Part shown: positions 7,344 through 16,293 of the stretch, piece by piece | How the letters are laid out: each line of letters starts with the position of its first letter | Numbering within the stretch: the first letter of the stretch is position 1 | NCBI GenBank assembly: GCA_031255315.1 | Contig: JAIRSS010000240.1 | Location: forward strand, 1-24,187 | DNA length: 24,187 nt | Source: Spirochaetaceae bacterium | GTDB taxonomy: Bacteria; Spirochaetota; Spirochaetia; Treponematales; Breznakiellaceae | Reading direction: 5' to 3' | The notes under the pieces: model-generated | Told to the model about the DNA's origin: nothing | The model's database searches: none | What the model saw: the letters and a program-made list of their open reading frames with translations, nothing else | Program-made: the position numbers and the translations under genes

Positions 7344-7631
7344 ATGGCGGCAGCGACATTAAAATGCCCGTTTTGTGGAAGCGGGGATGTCCGTCCCTAC
7401 GGCACATCAAACGGTAAAAAGCGGTATGCTTGTAATAATCCGGAATGTTCCCATAAAACATTTTACGCGGAATACCGCTATAACGGATGCAAGCCTGATG
7501 TAAAAAAAGCCATACTCGAATGGGCGGTTGACGGGGCGGGAATACGGGCGACAGCGCGGGGATTAGGGGTAAGTACCGATACTGTTATAAAAGAATTAAA
7601 AAAAAGGGGAACTGACAGAGCATGTGAATAA
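7344..7631 (+). CDS. IS1-family first ORF (InsA-like), zinc-ribbon DNA-binding protein
   Basis: This 95-residue protein begins with a zinc ribbon (Cys8, Cys11, Cys30, Cys35; CPFCGSGDVRPYG then RYACNNPEC) and continues with HKTF and a helix-turn-helix (AVDGAGIRATARGLGVSTDTVIKELKKR). This is the layout of IS1 InsA, the DNA-binding half of the transposase. A GGGGGGAG purine stretch lies just before the ATG. Near the 3' end the gene has an A8 run (7599-7606), the sort of slippery site used by IS1 elements to fuse InsA to the catalytic InsB. The catalytic ORF is almost entirely missing here, so by itself the protein could at most bind DNA or repress. Confidence 0.8.
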   Translation: MAAATLKCPFCGSGDVRPYGTSNGKKRYACNNPECSHKTFYAEYRYNGCKPDVKKAILEWAVDGAGIRATARGLGVSTDTVIKELKKRGTDRACE

Positions 7632-7669
7632 GGGGTATCTGGAATTCCGTAAAACCATCACGCATACCA
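7607..7669 (+). pseudogene. Trace of the IS1-type second ORF (InsB) start
   Basis: In a frame shifted by one relative to InsA, right after the A8 run, the sequence reads GELTEHVNKGYLEFRK, which fits the short linker between IS1-type InsA and InsB. Similarity then ends and a palindromic repeat begins at 7670. The whole DDE catalytic domain is absent. Confidence 0.45.
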
Positions 7670-7910
7670 TGAGTTCGACGGGACAAAGCGCGCCTGTCAT
7701 CCGGTCCAGACGCCCCGGGGGATCAGGCTTGCCGCGCGGCCTCTTGCCTTGACGCGGCCCGCGTCATTGCGGGGAGGGGGCCGGGCGGCGGGGTAATCCA
7801 GGCGAGCATCCGCCTCACCGGATTGCTTCGCCCGGCAATTCGCCGCACGTCCGCATGAAGGTATGGCTCATTCGTAAAATTCGCGGACTTTTTTCTTCCC
7901 TTCGAACTCA
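7670..7910. mobile_element. MITE-like palindromic element of about 241 bp (contains repeat copy B)
   Basis: The left end TGAGTTCGACGGGA and the right end, read inward, TGAGTTCGAAGGGA are inverted repeats matching at 13 of 14 positions. No transposase lies between. Inside is GTCATTGCGGGGA...GTAATCCAGGCG facing CACCGGATTGCTTCGCC, recalling the GTCATTGCG/GGATTGCTTCG class of palindromes seen in many bacterial genomes, and a copy of the CGGCAATTYGCCG repeat (7831-7921). The rest of the 7632-7985 gap holds no gene that I can support. Confidence 0.55.
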
Positions 7911-7985
7911 CGTTTCATAATACGTACTCCCCGGTGAGGCGTTCTCAAATCGTCCGCCGTCTCTTCCCGCTCCTCCCCTCCGGCG

Positions 7986-8957
7986 TTATCCCAGGGTTGC
8001 CAGCATAATGGCCTTGATCGTGTGCTTGCGGTTCTCCGCTTCGTCCCAGACGCGGCTCTGGGGGCCTTCCAGTACCTCGGGGGTAACCTCTTCGCCCTTA
8101 ACCGCCGGGAGGCAGTGGAGGAAAACAGCGTCCTTGCGTCCGGTTTTGTCCATCAGGGCCTGGTTGACCTGGTAGGGTCTGAGGAGGGAAAGCCGCTCCT
8201 CCCGGGCGGCTTCTTCACCCATAGAAACCCAGACATCGGTATAGACGGCGTCCGCGCCTTCGACCCCGGCGGTATCGGCGGTAACCCGGATCTCCGCGCC
8301 CGACGCCGCGGCCAGAGGCGCGCACTTTTCCCTCAAGGCGGCGTCAGGGTTCAGGCCGGGAGGAGTTACCACCGTGAAGCGGACCCCCAGCTTGGCGCAT
8401 ATCACCATGAGGGACCGGGCCACATTGTTCCTGCCGTCGCCGACAAAGCAGATTTTTTTGCCCCCGCAGGGACCAAAACTTTCTTCCAGGGTCATGATGT
8501 CCGCGAGAACCTGGGTAGGATGGAAGCTGTCGGTAAGGCCGTTGTAGACCGGCGTCCCCGAATATTTGGCCAGGATTTCTACCGTAGACTGTTTGAAACC
8601 CCGAAACTGGATGGCGCTGAACATCCGGCCCAGGACGCGGGCGGTATCTTCAATAGATTCTTTGGCCCCTAATTGTATATCCTGGGTGGAAAGAAAAACC
8701 GGATGCCCTCCCTCTTCCCCGAAGGCGGTTTCAAAGGCGCAGCGGGTTCTGGTAGATCGTTTCTCGAAAAGCAGTGCAAGGGTCTTGCCCGTAAAGCGTT
8801 TATAAACCTCACCCCGCTGCTTCTCGGCCTTTACCTGTTTGGAGAGTTCCAGCAGGCGGCGGATTTCTTCGTCCGTATAATCAAGCCAGGTTAAGAGCGA
8901 GCGCCCCTTAAAGGATGCTAAACCGGAAGACGCGGGTTCGGAAGATTTCAAAATCAT
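7986..8957 (-). CDS. argF: Ornithine carbamoyltransferase
   Basis: The enzyme joins carbamoyl phosphate and ornithine to give citrulline, or runs the reverse in arginine fermentation (then called ArcB). The carbamoyl-phosphate motif STRTR is at 68-72 (FEKRSTRTRCAFE), HPTQ at 146-149, the ornithine-binding DVWVSMG at 241-247 and the catalytic HCLPA at 281-285. At 323 residues it is standard length. GGAGG lies about 5 bases before the ATG. No other arginine or arginine-deiminase genes are nearby, so anabolic versus catabolic use cannot be decided. It stands alone, divergent from the 951-residue gene, next to the repeat pocket. Confidence 0.95.
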   Translation of the reverse strand: MILKSSEPASSGLASFKGRSLLTWLDYTDEEIRRLLELSKQVKAEKQRGEVYKRFTGKTLALLFEKRSTRTRCAFETAFGEEGGHPVFLSTQDIQLGAKESIEDTARVLGRMFSAIQFRGFKQSTVEILAKYSGTPVYNGLTDSFHPTQVLADIMTLEESFGPCGGKKICFVGDGRNNVARSLMVICAKLGVRFTVVTPPGLNPDAALREKCAPLAAASGAEIRVTADTAGVEGADAVYTDVWVSMGEEAAREERLSLLRPYQVNQALMDKTGRKDAVFLHCLPAVKGEEVTPEVLEGPQSRVWDEAENRKHTIKAIMLATLG

Positions 8958-9025
8958 AATGCCTCCATAATGCCGAATAGTTAAAGTCTAACCGATAGTG
9001 TATACTGATTTGAGGTTGAATTACT

Positions 9026-11881
9026 ATGATACAGATATTGTTTTCTCTTCGATTTCAGACTCAAATACGGCGTACCCGGCCCGCTTTATATAAATCAATT
9101 GAAAATTCTATTACGGAAGCCATTAAAGCATCAGGAGGGATGCTGGGAACCGAACAACGGTATATTAGCGCGTCTTTCGATGAGAAGATCATCGGCTTCT
9201 GGATCGGCATACTGACCGTAGTGGAAACCATTGGGAACACGATGAAAGACGCCGCCTCTGAATTATACGGGTATATTGCGGTCCTGGGCTGCAATGTGGA
9301 GGCTGAAGAGATGCAGCAGTTTCGCCGTATCTCTTCAGGGGAAGGCGGTATCTGGTGCGATCCTCTCGTCCAAAAAGCCCTGGCGGTATACGGCGCCTTC
9401 GAAAGCCCCCTGGATGGAGAGCGGATTAATCCCGCGGTGGCGGGGTATGCCCGGCTTAAAGATATACACGCATTTTCGGGAGGAGGAAGGGCCGGGGAAA
9501 ACCGGGCGGAAATATTTTTTCCCTACCGCGAAAGGATACCGTATGTCCTGCGGCAGGAAGAGGCCCGGAATATCCTGCTTACCGGCCCCCGGTTCATAGG
9601 TAAGCGGGAAGGGCTGCGCCGGTACTGTGTTTCCCTGACAGGCGAAACTCCGCCGCTGGCCGTTACGTTTGGGGCCGGGGGCGGGGGGATAAGCTGTCTG
9701 GCGGACGCCCTAACGCAGCCGGTTCGTTCTTTCATCGCCCCGTATGCCGGGGAGGAAGTTATGGGAACATTGGACGCGCTGAGGGCCTCGATAGACCGGG
9801 ATCGGTTCCGAACCCAGCATTCCGGCAGCCTGCTTTCTAAGGCGGACCAGTTTTTTCATATATTATGTGAAACCTATACGGTTGCGGTGAAACAGGCCGG
9901 GCGGCCCCCCATCATCATTTTAGAAAACATCCATGAAGCCGACGCCGGGGCTGTACAGGCGTTCGTCAACTGGTACAAGACGGATTCGGGCGCGTCCGGT
10001 TTTCTGATATACGGGACATGCTCGGATGCGTACTACCCGGAACCGGCGGAATGCGCGTCCTCGGACAGTACGCGCTTCGTACCCGGCCTGTGGACCCGGA
10101 TATTCTCCCGTGTGCTGCATTTCCCTTCTACTGACGTTCCGCCGCCGCTGAATTTGTCCTTTGACCTCTGCGAAATCGCCTATATGTTTGCCCTTTTCCG
10201 GCGGTATTTTCCCCCTTCGCAGTTCCCAGTCCTTTTTAAGGAAGCCGGCATAAATCCCCGCATGGTCGCCCGGACCCTGAATTTCTTTTTTCAGGAAGGG
10301 CTTATTGATTTTCGGGAAGATCCCCTGTTCCGGATCGCCGGTTTTATTCCCTGGGCCGAGGGGATGCTGGGTAAACGGAAGGAATACATCCAGTCTATCG
10401 TATTGAACCGCATCCTCGCCTGGGTAGAAGGAAAGAAGTTTAACCCCTGTTTTAATGTGCTCAAGGCCATTTCAGATTTGGGGGGCCGGGGTTCGGATAT
10501 CCTTGTCCTGGACTCCCTCATGGGGGACATAGTAAATGGAACCTACCAGGAAATAGACGAAGGTATCAACAGCGAAATCTTCGAGAACCTGGCAGGAGCA
10601 AACTGCGCTTTCGTACTTCGGTACATCGCCGTTACCAATAAAGCGCTGCTTCATGGAACGGAAGAGGACATTCGCACTGCTTTTCTCTCCGCTCCCCCGG
10701 AATCCGACGCATTCCCCTTCTACAAAACCCATATCTATATAAGCATTACCAGGTACTATCTGAGCATACGGGACAGCTCGTCGGCCCTTAAGTTTGCCAA
10801 ACAAGCTATGATACTGAGCCAGACCTGGAAAAAGGAGAAGGGGATTGCCCAGGTTTACCGTCTTTTTTCTCTGGTGAACGTGTCTCAACAGCATCTGAGC
10901 GACGCTCTGGAATATCTTACCTTTGCCATTGAGCACGCTGAATTTATTGACGCCCAGGATGAATTGGCTTTGGCCGCTTACTATGCCGCGGGGACGAACT
11001 TTCTGTTTGGCAATATCTCCAAAGCCGAGCGGCTGGCCCTCTTGTCCGAAACAGCCGCCGCCGCCTCTAACCGGACCGAGTGGGCGGACCGTTCCCGTTT
11101 CCTATTGGGCCGGATTTACTTTGAAACCGGACGGTACCAGGAGGCGCAGGACATCTTCGAGGACCTGGAGAGCCGGTATCTGCCTTCTTCAAACCAGGCC
11201 CAGGTATGTTCCGCCTGGATATTCAGAACCGATGTGTTTTTAAACCGCCTCCATCCCCGCGTTCCCGGCACGATGAATTATGACGCCCAACTCTTTGCGG
11301 TGGAGGCCGCCTACCTGTCCGGTAATTACCGGGAGACCATAACCCGGTCGGAAGCCTTGTCCATGATTCTGACCGAGGGAAACTTCCTTTTTATCGAACA
11401 ACCCGACTGGCGAAGCGGCTTCTCCCAGTGTGAATTCCTTCTCTTTTCGATGCAGAACTTCTTTTCCCGCATGCTCTCCGCGTACTGCGCCCTGGCCCTG
11501 TGCCGGGTGAACCAGCCCGGGGGCTTCAGAAAGGAACCGGGGGAAAGCAATGCCCGGCAAGACGCTGAAAAGAAATCAAAGAGTTCCGTGTTGAGCTTCA
11601 CCCAGATCGAAGCTCAAGACTGCATCCGCCGCGTCCTGCGGGAGGAAGGTATGCCCCATCTGGATCCCAACGACGCCTTTTATTATTACGTCCAGTATTG
11701 CGTTCTTCAGGAAACCAGCGGTATGGAAATTGACATGAATACCGCCGTCAGTCTGGCTTTCAAGCGCCTGCAAAGCCGGGCCAGCCGTATTGACGATCTG
11801 GAAATTAAAGACTCGTATTTGTCTCGCAACTACTGGAATAAAGCCTTGAGCCAGGCGGCCAAACAGCACAAGCTCATTTAA
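9026..11881 (+). CDS. Large STAND-like ATPase/TPR protein with degenerate P-loop, unknown function
   Basis: I do not recognise a named family for this 951-residue protein. Residues 1-150 form a mixed domain with an odd YGYIAVLGCNV strand; in layout this could be a decayed nucleotide-cyclase-type domain, but no catalytic residues can be assigned. Residues 182-194 read NILLTGPRFIGKR, a P-loop position with Arg where Ser/Thr is expected. PPIIILENIHEADAG (294-308) sits where a Walker B lies, with Glu for the usual Asp. Residues about 380-440 look like a winged helix. From about 565 to 715 there are TPR-like helix pairs (for example residues 690-713, RFLLGRIYFETGRYQEAQDIF split around a turn). No signal peptide is evident. 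TATACT lies at 9001-9006, without a good -35, and GAGG lies 10 bases before the ATG. It resembles MalT/cyclase-type STAND regulators lacking an effector domain. Confidence 0.8.
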   Translation: MIQILFSLRFQTQIRRTRPALYKSIENSITEAIKASGGMLGTEQRYISASFDEKIIGFWIGILTVVETIGNTMKDAASELYGYIAVLGCNVEAEEMQQFRRISSGEGGIWCDPLVQKALAVYGAFESPLDGERINPAVAGYARLKDIHAFSGGGRAGENRAEIFFPYRERIPYVLRQEEARNILLTGPRFIGKREGLRRYCVSLTGETPPLAVTFGAGGGGISCLADALTQPVRSFIAPYAGEEVMGTLDALRASIDRDRFRTQHSGSLLSKADQFFHILCETYTVAVKQAGRPPIIILENIHEADAGAVQAFVNWYKTDSGASGFLIYGTCSDAYYPEPAECASSDSTRFVPGLWTRIFSRVLHFPSTDVPPPLNLSFDLCEIAYMFALFRRYFPPSQFPVLFKEAGINPRMVARTLNFFFQEGLIDFREDPLFRIAGFIPWAEGMLGKRKEYIQSIVLNRILAWVEGKKFNPCFNVLKAISDLGGRGSDILVLDSLMGDIVNGTYQEIDEGINSEIFENLAGANCAFVLRYIAVTNKALLHGTEEDIRTAFLSAPPESDAFPFYKTHIYISITRYYLSIRDSSSALKFAKQAMILSQTWKKEKGIAQVYRLFSLVNVSQQHLSDALEYLTFAIEHAEFIDAQDELALAAYYAAGTNFLFGNISKAERLALLSETAAAASNRTEWADRSRFLLGRIYFETGRYQEAQDIFEDLESRYLPSSNQAQVCSAWIFRTDVFLNRLHPRVPGTMNYDAQLFAVEAAYLSGNYRETITRSEALSMILTEGNFLFIEQPDWRSGFSQCEFLLFSMQNFFSRMLSAYCALALCRVNQPGGFRKEPGESNARQDAEKKSKSSVLSFTQIEAQDCIRRVLREEGMPHLDPNDAFYYYVQYCVLQETSGMEIDMNTAVSLAFKRLQSRASRIDDLEIKDSYLSRNYWNKALSQAAKQHKLI

Positions 11882-11933
11882 GGATCCGCCGGGCTGCTAT
11901 GACGGGCGCTCCCCGTTTCTGAACCGCCGTATT

Positions 11934-11971
11934 TAAAAAAAGAGGACCCCCTTGTGGAGGACCCTCTTTTT
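11934..11971. terminator. Bidirectional terminator between converging genes
   Basis: AAAAAAAGAGG and CCTCTTTTT form a stem with A- and T-tracts on its two sides, so it can act for the rightward 951-residue gene and for the leftward gap-pgk-tpiA cluster. It sits midway between the two stop codons. Confidence 0.85.
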
Positions 11972-11987
11972 CATAACGAACCGCGGC

Positions 11988-12737
11988 TCAGGTAAACTTG
12001 GCAATGGGTACAAAGGTTTCCGCTTTAAGGGCCGCTCCGCCCACCAGCGCGCCGTCTATATTCTCCTTCGCCATAAGCTGCGCGGCGTTTTCCGGCTTTA
12101 CCGATCCGCCGTACTGAATTATGATCCCGTCCGCCGCAGCCTGCCCGTACAGCCGGGCAATCACGTTCCGTATGAAGGCGTGGATGGCGTCGGCGTCTTC
12201 CGGCGTGGCGGTTTTTCCGGTGCCTATGGCCCAAACCGGCTCATAGGCGATAACCACCCGGGCAAGGTCCTCCGCCGTTACGCCGGCAAGCCCCCGGGTT
12301 GTTTGGGTTTCGCATACCGCCTCGGCCTTGCCGGACTCCCGCTCTTCAAGGAGTTCCCCCACGCACAGGATCACTTCAAAGCCGTGTTTCAGGGCCAGCT
12401 TTACTTTCCGGTTGATGAGTTCATCATCTTCCTTATATGTATGCCGCCGTTCGCTATGGCCTAGAATCACCGTCTGAACTCCGAGGTCCTTAAGCTGCAA
12501 CACCGAAACTTCCCCGGTATGAGCGCCCTGTTCCTCACAAGCCGCGTCCTGAGCTCCCAGGCGTATATTCGTTCCCTTGACAATAGCCCCCACCGTCTCA
12601 AGACTGGTAAAACTCGGCGCCACCAGGTACGTGTACTTCCCGTCTTTGAGCTGTTCCACCAGAGCTTTTGCAAGCGCCGCCGCTTCGGACCGGGTTTTGT
12701 GCATCTTCCAGTTACCGGCTATGTAATAATCACGCAT
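11988..12737 (-). CDS. tpiA: Triosephosphate isomerase
   Basis: This enzyme interconverts dihydroxyacetone phosphate and glyceraldehyde 3-phosphate in glycolysis. Catalytic residues are in place: Lys11 in AGNWKMHK, His95 in ILGHSERR and Glu167 in AYEPVWAIGTG. The phosphate-binding YGGSV and VGGAAL follow. I chose the ATG at 12737, giving 249 residues, because it has AAGGAG 8 bases upstream and starts at the conserved N-terminus; an upstream ATG at 12767 would overlap pgk and add 10 residues. It follows pgk by 17 bases and is the last gene of the cluster, before the shared terminator. Confidence 0.96.
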   Translation of the reverse strand: MRDYYIAGNWKMHKTRSEAAALAKALVEQLKDGKYTYLVAPSFTSLETVGAIVKGTNIRLGAQDAACEEQGAHTGEVSVLQLKDLGVQTVILGHSERRHTYKEDDELINRKVKLALKHGFEVILCVGELLEERESGKAEAVCETQTTRGLAGVTAEDLARVVIAYEPVWAIGTGKTATPEDADAIHAFIRNVIARLYGQAAADGIIIQYGGSVKPENAAQLMAKENIDGALVGGAALKAETFVPIAKFT

Positions 12738-12754
12738 TGTTATCTCTCCTTCCG

Positions 12755-14017
12755 TTACGCCCGGCATACTTCGATGCCCGGCAGCTTCTTACCTTCCAAG
12801 AGTTCCAGAGAAGCGCCGCCGCCGGTGGATACATGGCTCATCCGGGAGGCCAGGCCGAATTTATTTACCGCCGCCACGGAATCACCGCCGCCCACCACCG
12901 TAACCGCGCCTCTACCGGTAGCTTCCGCCACGAGCTTCGCCACTTTCTCGGTGCCTTTGGCAAAGGCGTCGAACTCAAAGACTCCCACCGGGCCGTTCCA
13001 GACAATAGTTTTGGCTGCGCTCAGGACCTCCTGATACTTCGCCAGCGTCTTGGGTCCCACGTCCAGACCCATGAGGTTGTCGGGCAGGTCAAGGCCGTCA
13101 ACCGCTACAGGCTTCGCGGCGGCGTCGAAGGTTTCCGCCCCCACATGATCCACCGGCAGAACGATTTCCGCTCCGGCTTTTTTGGCCGCTTCCAGAATGC
13201 GTTTCGCGGTATCAAGCTGATCGTTTTCCACCAGGGACTTACCCACCGTGCGGCCCTGGGCCTTGAGGAAGGTATACGCCATACCGCCGCCGACCACCAG
13301 GGCTGAAGCGTTCTTGAGGAGGCTTTCCAAAACCGCGATCTTGGAAGACACCTTCGCGCCCCCGATGACGGCAACCAACGGCTTTTGGGGGTTCGTAACG
13401 ATAGGTTCAAGATAGTTTACCTCTTTTTCCATGAGGAAGCCGGCCGCCGACAGCGGAACAAACTTGGCGATGGAAGCAGTCGAGGCGTGGTCCCGGTGGG
13501 CCGTACCAAAGGCGTCATTCACGAAGACATCGCCGTAGGAAGCCAGTTCCTGAGCCAGCTTGTCCCGGTCTGACGCGTCCTTAGCGGTTTCTTCTTTGTG
13601 GAACCGGGTATTCTCCAGCATAATGACGCTTCCGTCCGCCTGGCTGTCAATGAACGCCTTCTTGCCGCAGCATCCGTCTTCCCCGGCAAAGATCACCTTC
13701 CTGCCCAGCTTGCTTTCCAGATACGCGGCCACCGGCGCCATCCGGTGTTTACCTCTGATATAGGCGGCCTCGTCAAAAACAGCGCCGGCTTGACCGGCCT
13801 TTTCCTTCGCCTTTTTAGCGTCTTTGGAAGGATCTCCCAGATGGCTCATCAGCGTCAGCGTCTTTACCCCCTGCTCCAGAATGTATTTGATAGTGGGAAG
13901 AGCCGCCATAATACGGGTGTCGTCCTGCACTACCCCGTCCTTCATAGGCACATTGAAATCGACCCGCATGATGACCCGTTTGCCCTTCAGGTCTACGTCT
14001 CGTACGGTTTTAATCAT
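12755..14017 (-). CDS. pgk: Phosphoglycerate kinase
   Basis: The enzyme makes ATP from 1,3-bisphosphoglycerate in lower glycolysis. Signatures are RVDFNVP (18-24), HLG (59-61), ENTRFHKEE, NDAFGTAHR, GGAKVSSK, the late WNGPVGVFE and GGGDSVAAV. The usual HLGRP motif reads SHLGDPSK, with Asp62 in place of the Arg that contacts substrate in well-studied enzymes, and it is followed by a charged insertion of about 25 residues (DAKKAKEKAGQ..., about 66-92). The rest of the protein looks fully functional, so I read this as a lineage feature. I chose the ATG at 14017, giving 420 residues, because AAGGAG lies 6 bases before it; the open frame extends further upstream but without family similarity. Confidence 0.96.
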   Translation of the reverse strand: MIKTVRDVDLKGKRVIMRVDFNVPMKDGVVQDDTRIMAALPTIKYILEQGVKTLTLMSHLGDPSKDAKKAKEKAGQAGAVFDEAAYIRGKHRMAPVAAYLESKLGRKVIFAGEDGCCGKKAFIDSQADGSVIMLENTRFHKEETAKDASDRDKLAQELASYGDVFVNDAFGTAHRDHASTASIAKFVPLSAAGFLMEKEVNYLEPIVTNPQKPLVAVIGGAKVSSKIAVLESLLKNASALVVGGGMAYTFLKAQGRTVGKSLVENDQLDTAKRILEAAKKAGAEIVLPVDHVGAETFDAAAKPVAVDGLDLPDNLMGLDVGPKTLAKYQEVLSAAKTIVWNGPVGVFEFDAFAKGTEKVAKLVAEATGRGAVTVVGGGDSVAAVNKFGLASRMSHVSTGGGASLELLEGKKLPGIEVCRA

Positions 14018-14080
14018 GATTCGCTCCTTAAATATATAAAATAAAAACCCTGCGCCGGTTTCGGAACCGTCCCGCCCGGC

Positions 14081-14185
14081 AAAAAAAAATCCACGAATTA
14101 CACGCCGGACGCAAGATTTACTCAATCTTGATCATCCCTGCGGATGAAGCGTTGCTGCTCCGCAGGCGTCCGTGTAAATCCGTGG
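14081..14185 (-). terminator. Large folded element with T9 tract after gap (possible terminator or palindromic repeat)
   Basis: The arms at 14090-14112 (TCCACGAATTACACG then GGACGC) and 14165-14185 (GCGTCC then GTGTAAATCCGTGGA) pair into a long imperfect stem. Between them lie two smaller hairpins: AAGATT/AATCTT (14113-14129) and CTGCGGA/TCCGCAG (about 14138-14164). Read leftward, the structure ends in T9 at 14089-14081, the form of a Rho-independent terminator, although pgk lies just downstream. Confidence 0.6.
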
Positions 14186-14210
14186 ACCGTTACATCCAAC
14201 TGTTCGCAGC

Positions 14211-15287
<1,077 letters not shown>

Positions 15288-15311
15288 TTAGTTATAGATT
15301 AATAATTATAA

Positions 15312-15340
15312 ATTATAAAAGAAAAATGAAAAATGTGCAA
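15312..15340 (-). promoter_or_regulatory. Sigma-70-type promoter for gap
   Basis: Leftward TTGCAC (15340-15335), exactly 17 bases of T-rich spacer and a perfect TATAAT (15317-15312). Transcription would start near 15305, giving a leader of about 30 bases with the GGAGG ribosome binding site. The surroundings, 15290-15330 and 15366-15480, are A/T rich and hold no other feature that I can support. Confidence 0.8.
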
Positions 15341-15495
15341 TAGGCGTCAGGCCGGGGCGCCGGCGTTTGAAAATCTATCTCTTTATTATATAAGGAATTA
15401 CAATAGACGCGGCCATTTCATAGAATTATATCTAAGTCTTTATATTACAAAGATTTACAAATTTTTTGTTTATGAAGCAAAACATCCGGCGTCAA

Positions 15496-15810
15496 TCATA
15501 TTCCCTTTCGATACGCCGGGGAAAAGGGGAGACCTGTGCCGCAAGCCCCGTAATATTCGCAAATTCCTGCGATTGTTTCTTCCAGAGCCTGCCTCTTGAC
15601 CCGTTGCCGCTGGTTATATAAGGCTTTGAGGCGTCCGGACAGGTGTTCCTTCCAAGGGTTTGCCGCCATCGTAACATATTTTCGTCCGCCACCGCGCTTA
15701 CGGATACGGTTATGCTCAATGATAGCTGACTTCTCTTTCCATCCGGTTTTCCGGCAGCGGGAACGGGCCTGTCTGGTAGCCGCTTTTTTCTCTTTCATGA
15801 GTAACCCCAT
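15496..15810 (-). CDS. Hypothetical small basic protein
   Basis: This is an open frame of 104 codons (98 from an internal ATG), preceded by GGAG 6 bases before the ATG. The product is rich in Arg and Lys (REGIONS such as RQARSRCRKTGWKEK and NRIRKRGGGRKY), with a likely helical second half (WKEHLSGRLKALYNQRQRVK, then LEETIAGICEYYG). I do not recognise a family. A nucleic-acid-binding or mobile-element-derived protein is possible from its charge. It runs divergently from rplU and convergently toward the gap promoter region. The ribosome binding site and protein-like composition are the only support for coding. Confidence 0.4.
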   Translation of the reverse strand: MGLLMKEKKAATRQARSRCRKTGWKEKSAIIEHNRIRKRGGGRKYVTMAANPWKEHLSGRLKALYNQRQRVKRQALEETIAGICEYYGACGTGLPFSPAYRKGI

Positions 15811-15887
15811 AGTGAGCTCCGGGAATAGCGGCTGCCGGATAGTCTGCCTTGATATGGGTTGCTTTTTCGATGAGGCATTGCGCCCCC

Positions 15888-15916
15888 TTGACGTTTACGG
15901 TAAAATTGAGTATAAA
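15888..15916 (+). promoter_or_regulatory. Sigma-70-type promoter for the rplU operon
   Basis: TTGACG (15888-15893), a 17-base spacer and TATAAA (15911-15916), each matching consensus at 5 of 6 positions. It lies 32 bases before the rplU ATG. Confidence 0.8.
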
Positions 15917-15948
15917 TTCCCTATTCGTAGCAGTAAGGATGATAATTC

Positions 15949-16287
15949 ATGTACGTATTGGTTGAATTTAAAGGCAAGCAGTATAAAGTGGAAAAAGGCG
16001 CGTCGTTGCAGGTTGACCGGCTTGACGCGGAGCCGGGAGACGCTTTGGAGATTGACTCGGTTCTGTTGCTTTCCCAGGGTGATTCTTTGGATTCGGTTAC
16101 GGTGGGGACCCCCTATGTTCCGGGCATAAAGGTCTTTGCAACGGTAGAAAGCCATTTGAAGGGTGATAAGATCATCGTTTTCAAGTATAAACCTAAGAAA
16201 GATTACCGTCGTAAACAGGGGCACCGGCAACAATATTCGGTTATTAAAATTAATGACATCAAAATTGAGGATAGTATCGGAGCATAA
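15949..16287 (+). CDS. rplU: 50S ribosomal protein bL21
   Basis: This large-subunit protein binds 23S rRNA. The N-terminus MYVLVEFKGKQYKVEKG and the C-terminal signature IIVFKYKPKKDYRRKQGHRQ are typical. At 112 residues it is slightly longer than E. coli L21. AAGGA lies 9 bases before the ATG. It is the first gene of the operon rplU-prp-rpmA-obg-nadD/yqeK-LCP-rsfS, an order found with variations in many bacteria, and the promoter just upstream supports this. Confidence 0.97.
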   Translation: MYVLVEFKGKQYKVEKGASLQVDRLDAEPGDALEIDSVLLLSQGDSLDSVTVGTPYVPGIKVFATVESHLKGDKIIVFKYKPKKDYRRKQGHRQQYSVIKINDIKIEDSIGA

Positions 16288-16293
16288 TCCGGT

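Noticed and set aside
7670..7910. CRISPR-like repeat array
   Set aside because: The repeated parts are inverted ends and a single internal palindrome, not regularly spaced direct repeats.
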